This document shows positions 12,101 through 23,400 of a stretch of 64,000 nucleotides of DNA, one piece after another. Position 1 is the stretch's first letter. Each line of letters opens with the position of its first letter. The notes under the pieces are model-generated. The model searched no databases. It saw only the letters and a list, made by a program, of their open reading frames with translations, and had not been told where the DNA came from. The position numbers were made by a program, and so were the translations under genes. The DNA is from Corylus avellana (lineage: Eukaryota > Streptophyta > Magnoliopsida > Fagales > Betulaceae), in contig NC_081547.1 of the NCBI RefSeq assembly GCF_901000735.1, positions 14,304,739 to 14,368,738 on the forward strand, read 5' to 3'.

Positions 12101-13995
12101 AAAGGCGATTCGAAGGCTGCACTCACATCAACCACCGAAGCTTCAGTGACCAAAGGAGTCACCAGAAGAATCTCTGGCCTGTGAGTATCCAACGGACAGC
12201 TTGGAAGAATCTCCGGCGAACCATAATAGACGGACAAGCGCAAAACTGGAGCAAACCCATCCAACCCCATCGGCGAACCAGGTCTCGCCGGAATCGGGGC
12301 CAGAGATAGAGGAAAAGAACCGGAAGCGGAACCAGATCCGGAAACAGGATCCGATCCGGAAACAAGATTCGACTCGGAAACCCGCACTGACCCGGAAACA
12401 AGATTCGACCCTTTAACCCTCACCGACCCAATTACCCTCTTCTTTCGAATGTACATGGACCTAGCCCGAATTGCAAGGCCCAAAATCCCAACCCTATTCC
12501 TCCTGTGAATGGGCTTCAAGGCTAACCAAGCAAGGACCCGGTCCAGCTCAAAATGAACTTACCCTAGAAGCCTCTTCAACCCATGATTTCCGAAATCACC
12601 GTTCTTCTTCTTTGAATTCAAAGACTCAGTAGCTGCCGCCAGGGATCTAGGAGGCTGCCTCTCCAACTCAAAACAATTCACCGCCATTCTCCTGGCTTCG
12701 ACGTCTCTACATGCGTCCATCTGAATCAAATCCAGCACACGCAAATGGTGGACAGCAACCTCGCCCACCACCGCGTGTGGCGTGGAGCACCCAATAACAA
12801 AACCGGAGCCGGAGGGGGACCAAATCGTGGCTTCAAAAAAAGCCTTCACTTTGCTTAGTTCCCTAGCGAATCTGCCCCATCCCTGTCCTTTGCAGCCTTC
12901 AAGCAACACGATAGCGTTCCTCCTGTCGTCCACGGCTTGAGTTGAGACCACCAAAAACCGACCATTCCTGTTACCACCCCTCATGACAGTGAGAGCCTTC
13001 GATTCCACCCGGATGGATTTGAAGAAATCCTCTGAACTAGATGACTTCATCAGCTCTTCCAACATTTCTATCAACCAATCCACCCCCCTGAAACCCAAAA
13101 GATAGACCCTCAAAAACCTCTTCTCCTTTCCTCCACACACAGCTTCGGTTTACCTTCCTTGACCAAAAAGGAGAAAATTTTGGCCTCCACGAAGAAGCGA
13201 GACTCCATCGTGGAGGCTTGCCGAAAAAAAACCTAAGTTTATCCAAGAATGCTCCGAACGGAGTGAGAGAGGCAGGAGCAAGGGAGGAAGAGAGGGAGGG
13301 TATCGTTCTTACATCGTCGCCGGAGACAGCGAGATCTAGGATGATTTTAGAAAAAAATTGAAAAAATCTTCGGAGAGAGAACGAAGCCCAATCTAGTTTA
13401 TTGAAAACAAACAATATCAACCTTCCACTCTTTGAGCAAATTCGCTACCCTTAGATGCGTATTCCCCTCATTCAACCCTCTCACATTCCAATATAACAAT
13501 TTAAACTTCATTAGAGCTGAGAAACTCCTCCCTTAACCACTGACAACCAAGAAACCAGCCAATGCTAACACATGCACAACCACCAACTATTGGCCACCCA
13601 ACAAACATAGCCGAGCACCACGAATGGTGCCAAACAACCCTAAATAACTAGGTTTCTCAGGGTTCACTCACTACCATAGCAGCACCATGTGGTTTTGCTC
13701 TTCAGCACACACGACATGACGGTAAGGGCTTCACCGGTGAGGATCACAGAAATGACATCCCAACTGTTATGGTGATGATGATGCCATCCCCCTCCAACCA
13801 TCAGCATCTAGGATACTCTGAAGCCTACGCTGGCAGCACTGTTAGCATACCAAGACAGACAAAAAAAATCTGGAAAAGAAGGCCCAAAATACAAGAATAA
13901 TGAGCTGAAAAGCACTAAATCTAAGATATGTTTTTATACCATGTCAAACTAGAGTTTGAACAAAACAGAGAGGTTCAAAACATACTGTGGCCCTC

Positions 13996-14027
<32 letters not shown>

Positions 14028-14412
14028 GGATAGAAAATACAATAAATGGCTAAAATACTCTTTTCTCATTATTACAATAATACCCTTTCTAAAGACGATA
14101 AGAACAATTTTCAAGATACAGTAAAAAAGATTTCTGCCACTAAGAACCTGGGAATCCTTTATGTACTCGTGTGCTTTTCTTAAAGTTTGTCCATATTCTT
14201 CAGCAATGTTAGTTGATATAATCGCTTGAACAGCAAAAGCAGTATCCCATAATTGACTTCCATTATATCCCTACATGCATTAGATTCAAATATTAATATT
14301 TGAGGTAGTCAAACATGAATGTAACCTGTACAAGAGGTCATTAAATAACTAAAAAATCAAAAAGTTTAACAAATTCGAACTGACATTGGGTCACAAGGGG
14401 GTGGGGGGGATT

Positions 14413-14447
<35 letters not shown>

Positions 14448-17400
14448 GCTCATTAAGCTAGTCAGAGACTGTCTAACACTATTTCTGGACCTGCATTTTC
14501 ATGCCATCTTCAGCAATCCACAAATAATCAAAGATTCTTGGAAGATGCAATTTGAATGCCTCAGAGTTTGGATCCTCAGCCCAACAACAAAGCATATTTA
14601 ACACCTGCATAATCCACAAAATACACAATAAAAAGCTCCATCGAGCTAACAATAATTGCAGTGAGTGCCTCTGAGACAAGCCGTAGAGCTAAGAGGCTAT
14701 ATGATTTAACTCTTTAACTCATGTTAAGCTTCAAATACTTTCAACAATTTTTCCTTATAGCTTTAAATTTAACTTTTGTTGTGTCAAATATTGCTCAAAG
14801 TTCTCACATTCAAAAGTAAAAGAAAAAAGAAGGCAAAATCAATAATTCATATTGTGTACCTTATTGACAGGCCCTATACATATATACCGTGTATTTTCAT
14901 CTTCATAGTGGATATGCTGCATCACAGTATGCAGAGCCTTCTCCCTTAATCTTTTTGCAGGCCAACACATAAAAATAGGTTCATATGCATAGTAAAGAGA
15001 TGCCCAGAGGATATCCTGAACCAGTGGATGGGGGTAGTATAGATCTTCCTAACAATATTAGAAACAGAAAGCATGAAAAGAAAGAGCTAAGTATGAACTC
15101 AAATTAAGTCCATGAAAGAACAACACTTGAAGTTAGCTGACAATCAATAGCCAACAAATGTAAGATGTAATTTAAATTAACAAAAATAATGAAAAAAATA
15201 AAAATGAAACCTAGAAGGTGTTGGCAAGTGATAAAAATAAAAAATAAAAGAAGCAAAATTGCAGATAAGCAATAATGAGACTCTAAGCTGATCAGCACTA
15301 CGGGGTTTTGACATTTAACTATGAAAGAATATGATAGTATTGGTTACAAGACTCTACAGCTAGTGAAAAATAACTAATTTGGACTCCCTTTAAAAGTCTT
15401 GGCTTTCAAGTTAAAACTTATTATAAGGCTCCAAGGTCAGGGGTACCAGTATTTTTTTTTGTTTTATTATTTTATAAGTAATAAGTATATTATCAAATGC
15501 ACAGAGGGGCGCAATCCATGTATACAAGAAGTATATAGGGAAACCCCTATTGATTAGGAAAAGATTTACAGAGTTCTAAGAAATCAGAAAAAGTGGACTC
15601 ATGTGAGCTCGTCCAAGTCCCGCTCCAATACAACAAAGTATGTAACATCAACTTCCTCAACTCAATCATACCGCTCTCATTGTCCTCAAAGCTGCGTACA
15701 TTCCGTACCCGCCATAAACACCACATCACACATAATGGGACGAGTCTCCAAATATGCAAAGCATGCCTGACCCCTCCCACTTTCCAAGATAATACTCACC
15801 TTCCGCAGCATAACCCAACTCACTCCAAAGAGTTGAAAGAATACATTCCATACCTCAGTTGCAATCTCACAATGTGGGAATAAATGGTCAATGGACTCTC
15901 CACAATGTTTACACATATAACACCACTCCATTACCACAACATTCTTTTTCCGTAAATTATCCAAAGTGAGGATTTTCCTTACCATCGCTGTCCACACAAA
16001 GAAAGCCACTCTAGAAGGAGCCTTCACCTTCCAAATACTCTTCCACGGAGCAAACACCTATGTTGGTATAGAGAGAGATTGATAATAGGATTTCACTTCA
16101 AAGGTATTTCTTTTAGATGGAATCCAACAAATTTTATCCTCACCTCTACTTCTGATTTTTTGGGAGTACAACAATTCAAAGAACTGCGTGACCTCCTCTA
16201 ATTCCCAATCATGCACAGGCCGAATACACTAGACATTCCAATGAAGAATATCATTCAGTCTCTCCATGTACTCCTTCACCCACGCATCCTTATTACATTC
16301 AATATTGAACAAAGCTGGATACACAAGTTTCAGAGGGCGTTCCCCACACCACACATCATGCCAAAAAAGTACTTTTGTACCATCTCCGATATCATACCGT
16401 ACATGTTGCGCAAAGACTTCCCACCCCCTTCGAATACATTTCTACACTCCCACTCCATAGGTTCCCCTACCTCCTTGGAGAACCAATCACCCATATGACT
16501 ATCATATTTAATTTGCACTAATTTCCTCCATAATGCCTCCCATTCTGTCGCATACCTCCACAGCCATTTACGCATCAAAGCTTGTTTAAATTTTAATCAA
16601 ATTTCGCACTCCTAACCCCCCAAACTTCATTGGCGTACAAACCTATGACCAGTTCACCAAATGATACTTCAATTCATCCTAAATTGCACCCCACAGGAAG
16701 TCTCTCTGTAGTTTTTCGAGATGATTTGCCACTCCCACTGGAATAAGGAATAGAGATAGGGAGTATGTTGGTAAGTTTGAGAGGGTGCTTTTGATTAGTG
16801 TTAACCTACCTCCCTTCGATAAGTACATCCTATTCCAACCCGCCAACTTATTCTCCATTTTTGCAATTATGGAAGACCAAATGAGGGATGCCTTATAATG
16901 TGTACCCATTGGCATCCCCAAATATGTAATTGGCAACGAGGCCACTCTGCACCCAAGTATTCTAGCTAGCCCTTCCACATCGTCTATCTCTCCAACTGGA
17001 ATAATATCAGATTTAGACAAGTTGATCTTCAATCTCGAGACTACTTCAAAACAGAGCAGCAGGCATCTCAGATTTCGGACTTGTTCTACATTCGGTTCAC
17101 AAAAAATTACCGTGCCATTTGCAAACAGCAAGTGAGAGACCACCATTTCCTCCTGATCTCGCAAGCCCACCGAAAATCCAGACATGAGCCATCTCTCCAC
17201 CAACACGGTCATCATTCTACTAAATGCCTCCATCACCACTACAAATAAGAATGGAGATAGAGGATCCTCCTGTCTCACTCCTCGAGAGCTACTAAAAAAC
17301 CCCGCAGGAGAACCATTGAGAAGTATCGAGAAACACACCATGGAGACACAATGTTTCATCTAACCTCGCCATCTTTCACCAAAACCACACCGCTCTAGCA

Positions 17401-20400
17401 TATAGATAAGAAACTCCCAATTTACCCGATCATATGCCTTCTCCAAATCTAGTTTGCAGATTATACCCGATTCCCCAAAACGAATTCTACTATTAAGACT
17501 CTCATTGGCCATTAAGATAGAATCGAGCATTTGTTGTCCCTTGATAAAGGCATTTTGGGAATATGAGATTAATTTCCCCAACACTCTTTTCATGCGATTA
17601 GCTAGCACCTGAGAAATAATTTCGTACACCCCAACTACTAAGGTGATGGGGAGAAAATCCTTAATCTCCACTGCCCCTGCTTTCTTTGGAATAAGCGATA
17701 TAAACGTAGCATTCAGTCTCTTCTCAAACTTTCCATAGGTATGAAACTCCTTAANNNNNNNNNNNNNNNNNNNNNNNNNNNNNNNNNNNNNNNNNNNNNN
17801 NNNNNNNNNNNNNNNNNNNNNNNNNNNNNNNNNNNNNNNNNNNNNNNNNNNNNNAAAAAAAAATCTACTGATGTTGAAACCTATCTAGATTTAAAATTTC
17901 GAGTGCTTCCTGAGCTAGGATCTGCATTGAGATCTCCATCCTGTCTTTTGGTTTCATTACTAGATTTGTATAGTAAACATTCTGTTATTTTACCCATGCA
18001 AGTGATGCTAAGCTTGTATAGGATTTATATATATTCATATAATGTTCTAGCCGCTGACTTTTCTCATTTTCCGGATTACATTAGGCATATGATTAATTTA
18101 TAATGATTGTTATAAGATTCCAAATTCCTTTTCCCCTTTCTCTTTTATCAGTTGTTTTGGCTTCAAGGGACCATTAAGGTTTGTCTATAATAGTTTCTTG
18201 AAGAATGACCACATTAAGTGTCATTTGTTATCATTCTCTTCCACAAAGACTTTGTATTTAATTAAACATGTACTGATTGATAGCGACATGAACAAGGGAA
18301 ATTTGTGCACTTGAAATTTGTAATTGTCCTTTTTTTAAACTTGCTCTCTGTAATAATTGATTCTCAATATGTTACTTTAATTTTCTCTCTGATATATAGT
18401 TTGCAAAGGAGAACCCATCTTTTGCAAATATACCACAAGTCAAAATTAAAGATACAGAGGAAGTCAGAGAGGAGGCGGTAAGAATGACCTTACAAAGGGC
18501 CATCAATTTCTACTCAACAATCCAGGCAGATGATGGTCATTGGCCTGGGGATTATGGGGGTCCCATGTTTCTAATTCCTGGTTTGGTAAGACTGAGAAGA
18601 AGAAATCATTTTGGTATGTTTGTGCAACAAAAACTGACTAATCTATAAATTTGATAGCATAGTATTCCATGCTATAAAATTTGCATAGTTTATTCAGAAT
18701 TTTGCAGCATTATTTAAAATGAACTGGATGACATCTTTTGAGGCTTTAATTTAAAAAAAAAAAATTAAAAGAAAGAAAAAATAACAATAAAGAAGAAGAA
18801 GAAGAGTGAGGTGCTTTAAATTACTTTATGATTTGTTCCAGTGAAATTATCATGAACTGCGTGGAGTGCAATCCTTCTTATCTACTGGAACAGGTGATTA
18901 CTCTTTCAATTACTGGAACTCTAAATGTCGTCTTATCAAAGGAACATCAATGTGAGATTTGCAGATATCTATACAATCATCAGGCAAGAATTTTGATGCA
19001 ATCTTAACAGTTTTATGTCTGAGGCTCCTTTTCCACTTTGAATTTCAATGTTCGTCTCTGTGTTAAAGAAAAAGGAAAAAGATAAGTGCATAACTACTAA
19101 TTTATTCTATTTGGCTTCAATATGGTGGGAACTCTTTTTAATGATTATATTCCTTCTACCTGGATTAATTGCTTATATCACTGATGTTTACGAATTACAC
19201 TCAATAGAGCCTTATTCTATTTTCTTTAGGTCTTGTAGTATTAACAAAAAACTTTGAAATGGTGATCCATCTAATTGCAGAATGAAGATGGGGGTTGGGG
19301 TCTACATATCGAGGGCCCAAGCACCATGTTTGGTACTGTACTCAATTATGTTACTTTGAGATTGCTTGGTGAACCTGAGGATGGACTAGGGGCAGTGGAA
19401 AAAGCACGGAAGTGGATCTTGGATCATGGTGGTGCAACTGCAATCACTTCATGGGGGAAAATGTGGCTTTCAGTATGAACTCCGTCTCAATTTTGTTATA
19501 TTGTGCTGAAAAAGATAATGCCTTGAAAATATTAGCTAACTTGTGGTTGATTTTCACTGGTTTCAGGTACTTGGAGTGTACGAATGGTCTGGGAATAATC
19601 CACTGCCGCCAGAAGTATGGCTTTGCCCTTACCTTCTCCCATTTCATCCAGGTCTGTGACTTTTTAGTCATTCTTACACCATGAACACAATATATGCTCC
19701 GCCTCATGTACGAAAAGTATTTTATATTGCTAACATTATAAAAATAATAAAATATTTTCCACCATTGCAATTTGTTAAATCTACATATTTTCGCTGTTAC
19801 AGTTCAGGAAGGACTTTGGTCCATGAGTGGCAACTGTAGGGGATGCAATTACAGTGGTATGGTTTTGTCCTGAACTTCTTGCTGATGAATTTCCACATTT
19901 TCTTATAGGAAGGATGTGGTGTCATTGCCGAATGGTGTATTTGCCCATGTCCTATTTATATGGTAAGAGGTTTGTTGGTCCTATCACATCCACAATCCAA
20001 TCTTTGAGAAAGGAGCTTTATACAGGCCCTTATCGTGAAATCGATTGGAATAAGGCTCGCAATGATTGTGCAAAGGTTGGTGAGAAATCTAGCTTTTTTT
20101 TTGTCCTCCTTTAGGCATTATAGACTTGACTTTTACCTTCCATACTATAGTATTTTTTATCTTCTTTTCTCGAGCTCTTCTTCCTGCTGCACTTAGAAAA
20201 AAGTTTCAGCTTTCTAACATTCTTTTATAAACTCTACGTATTGGGCACATAACCTGCCCTATTGGCATCCCTAGTATTTTTCTACATGGTTCTGCTCTTA
20301 ATTGTCACTAGTGTTTTTTTTGTTTTGTTTTGTTTTTTTTTTTTTTTATTCCTTTTGATAAGTAAAATTTATTAAAAGAGCACAGTAAAAGGTGCAATCC

Positions 20401-23400
20401 TAGTATACAAGGTGTATAGAAGATAAAATTAGCATCTAAAAGTCAAAATATCAAACAATTTCGACAAATTCGAAAAGGATAGTGATGTTGTAGCTGTGAT
20501 CCAATCATAGAGAGAACTCAAGAAGAATAGCTTTAGCTTCACAGCTGGTAATTCCATTCACCAAATCCTTTCTCTCCACAGACATTACATTAAACACAAT
20601 GGACCTGCCTTTCAAATTTTAGTTCTACAATGTTTACCGAGTGTTCTGTTCATTTCGGCAGTTCAATCACCATCCTTTGCGTAACTGACCAAATCCCAAA
20701 CAAGCAAAATACATGGGACCACATTTTACTAGCAATATCACAATAAAGAGATTAATGATCTACTGTCTCTCCATTCAATTTACACATCCAAGATGATTGT
20801 TCCATGCTTTCTCAAATTATCTGTCGTAAAGATTTTTTTCAAAAGCTGCTGTCCAAGTGAAGAATGCTAATTGTGGTGGACCTTTAACTTTCCATATTCT
20901 TTTCCAAGGAAAGGAACTGGTATCCAATTGACAAGCCCACACGGGCACAACCCATTAACAGATACAACAAGACTTATGTTCGATGACACCTACCCAGCTG
21001 GCGCCCAAAACTAGTAGGTCGAATGGAACACCCGGCGACCGGAGAGCCGCTGGAGAACATCCAGAGTAGGATGTCAGTGATGATAAGAATTAAAACTGCC
21101 ACAGAACATGCCGATAAGACCATTGACCAACCCAAGGATGGAACTTCAACGGCAGTAAAGGCGGCGACAGGAGGAGGGGAGACAGCAGGTGCATCTGGGC
21201 AGGCCAGAATCGAAGCAGAACCCATCGGCGCTGACGTAGGAGATATGGTACAGCCTCTGGGTCCGGAATCGCAGACAATAACACACATACATTGTTGGCG
21301 ACGCTCAGCTGTCGGCCAGAGAAGCGACTGGTCAGGGAAGCGGAGCACTGGTGGTAGGAGAAGGAGAAGGGAGGAGGGAGGAATCATGGGCTAGATAGGG
21401 AGGGTCGAATGATGAATATAGGAAGTGTGGATGGAGGACGGGAATTAGTAATCACTAGGGAGGAAGATAAATTTGTCGAGGGTGAGGGTGAAAAGGTCAC
21501 TGGGGAGGGAGAAAATCGGGATGGGGGTGAGGGTGAAAAGAACAAGGCAGTGGTGGTATTTACTGGAGTTGAAAGGGAAGAACCTGCGATGTTGGAAATT
21601 GAACCTCTGGCAACTGTGGGGGAAAAAGGAAAGAACCCATCCATGCCTACAGAGTGGGTGATTGAGAGAGTGAAAGACCTTTGCTATGCTTTGTGACTAT
21701 CTTGTGATGGTCATGAGGAAGAAATGATGGCTCTCTTCTCTGACATTGAAGCTAAAAGAAATGGGAGAAGGGCGGAGTCAGTGATTGATGTGAGTGAAAA
21801 ATCGGGCATTAGAGGTAGTCGCGAGCTAAAGCGATTGGAGTGTTCGGTCAATTATGATGGGAAAGGAGGACAGGCATCTCGGTTGTCAAGAAAAGGGAGA
21901 GATGGTAAAGGTTTTTTATGAACCCAAAAATAATCACTTGGAATGTGCAAGGGATGAATGAGGTCGAAAAAAGAATGCAAATTAGGGGGTGATTAAGGGA
22001 GTGGAAAGCTGATATTATGTTTGCAAGAGACAAAAATGGAGGTGATTAGTAGGGAGGTGGTTGGTAGTGTGTGGGGGTGTAGGCATGTAGATTGGTTGTA
22101 TTTGGGGTCGAAAGTCAGGAAGTATATTGTTAAAGTGGGATAGGCGAGCTTCAAAAGTGTTATAGCAAATATAGAGTGGGCGTTTGCGGGGGTGTATGGA
22201 CCTAATGATGATGTGGAACATAGAGACTTGTGGGCTGAGTTGGCTGGTTTGATGTCCATATGCCATGGTGATGCGAACCTCAATCGACACGCTTTGAGAC
22301 CCAACAACAAAATTGGAATACGGACCCAAGAAAGCTAAAATTCAGATTTTTGGATAGAAAACCCCAACCCAACGTTTACAAATGAAATGCGAACCAAAGG
22401 TATAACGAAACAACCCTCGACCCAACGTTTATAAATGAAACGCGAACCAAAGGTATAAAGAAACAACCATCGACCCAACGTTTATAAATGAAACGCGAAT
22501 CGAAGGTATATAAATTTGAACGCCACAAGGAATAATCCTTGATAAGTTCACAAGTTCTTTGAAGAACCAATAGAAGACGCAAGCGTCACATTTTTTCTAA
22601 TTTTCATTCATCATGTCTATTACAATGAGTGCATGCTATTTATAAAGCATGGCTGAAAATATGACTACCTGCTTGCTATGGAAATGAAATTAAATTTGTT
22701 CCAACATTGGAAAGTGAATAAAGTAAAAAATGACTAACTAATAAAAGCCTAAAATTAAGGTTGATTTAGTCTGAAATTAGCAGCTCCTCCATGCCAAAAA
22801 TAGACTGAAATTGGCAATTAAATCACGCCTAAGGAAGGTCTTGAAATAGGTAAGTCAATCAACCAATTAATTGGCATGTAATTTGGCAAGTTAATTATCC
22901 AATTAATTGGTATATAATTGGAATGTCAATCAGCCATAATCAACCATTAATCCATGCCATTGCTACGGAAATTATGTGCAATCTGCTCCATCAATAGCTT
23001 AGATCAAATTTATTACGCCTTCATCTCCCTTTGGGCCAAGCTTGGAATGCCCCATTTTAGAATCAGCCCAAATCTCTTGAATTAGCCCATTACGTGCTTC
23101 TTTGATTTTCTTGGATCTTGCTCTAGTAATAGCCCCAACTGGAATATGCAATGGATCCTTTAATGGTGCTTGTTGATTCTCATCACATGGTGCTTGGGGA
23201 CTTCAATGCTGTACCCGCATCCGTGAAAGTGCTAAGAATAGGCGAAACCAGACAAACTCAAGCAATGGTAGGGGGGGGCTTCAATGTTGTATGGCATCCA
23301 GGTGAAAGAATAGGCGAAACCAGACAAACTCAAGCAATGGTAGATTTGTCGGATTTTGTTTTTGAGTAGGGACTCATGGATATTCCGATGGTGGGAGGGA

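Larger units (their letters stand above)
4530..13905 (-). pseudogene. old LINE (L1-type) remnant, host for three later insertions
   Basis: Three segments form one decayed minus-strand LINE: 13388-13905 (end of ORF1 and the ORF2 start, [14 protein letters not shown] near 13513), 10485-11010 (endonuclease: [31 protein letters not shown]) and 4530-7869 (rest of endonuclease, a heavily mutated RT with [13 protein letters not shown], and the zinc-binding C-terminal region). Many stops show it is long dead. Insertions at 5740-6016, 7870-10484 and 11011-13387 split it. No clear poly-A tail or target-site duplication remains. Confidence 0.7.
4015..14095 (-). mobile_element. Ty1/copia element in CAS intron 9, carrying nested LINEs
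   Basis: Two related LTR-like ends in the same orientation bound this block: 4015-4146 (3' LTR) and 13942-14095 (5' LTR); both end in minus-strand TAGTTTGACA. Flanking GATGA (4010-4014) and GATAA (14097-14101) may be a decayed target-site duplication. Only an RNase H remnant survives of the coding region; most of the inside is LINE sequence. It lies wholly between exons 9 and 10. Confidence 0.7.
17855..22360 (+). repeat. left arm of 4.5-kb near-identical inverted repeat
   Basis: Reverse complement of 29041-33548. The left arm begins exactly at the gap edge 17855 and the right arm begins exactly at the gap edge 29041. The translations I compared are identical. The one difference I found is a 2-bp AT indel (left near 22015, right near 29383). 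The arm contains CAS exons 2-6, two LINE fragments and part of a solo LTR. Confidence 0.93.
22269..23150 (-). mobile_element. solo LTR (882 bp) inside the LINE
   Basis: Begins TG (TGATGCGAACC) and ends CA (GGAATATGCA), with ATGG on both sides (22265-22268 and 23151-23154). On the minus strand it has a TATA-like CTTTATAAATAG near 22644, as expected for an LTR promoter. No primer site or coding region follows. It interrupts the LINE endonuclease. The end of contig C (29041) falls inside this LTR. Confidence 0.65.

Noticed and set aside
13037..13420. Minus-strand open frame of 127 codons as a separate small gene
   Set aside because: It runs across the 5' end of the ORF1-only element and out into flanking LINE sequence; the coding match to ORF1 is in other frames.
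18400..20075. A second cycloartenol synthase gene on the plus strand
   Set aside because: Only exons 2-6, with introns matching the minus-strand copy and arm ends exactly at gap edges; better explained by a reversed contig.
20974..21387. Proline/leucine-rich open frame of 137 codons
   Set aside because: Antisense shadow of the low-complexity LINE ORF1 on the plus strand.
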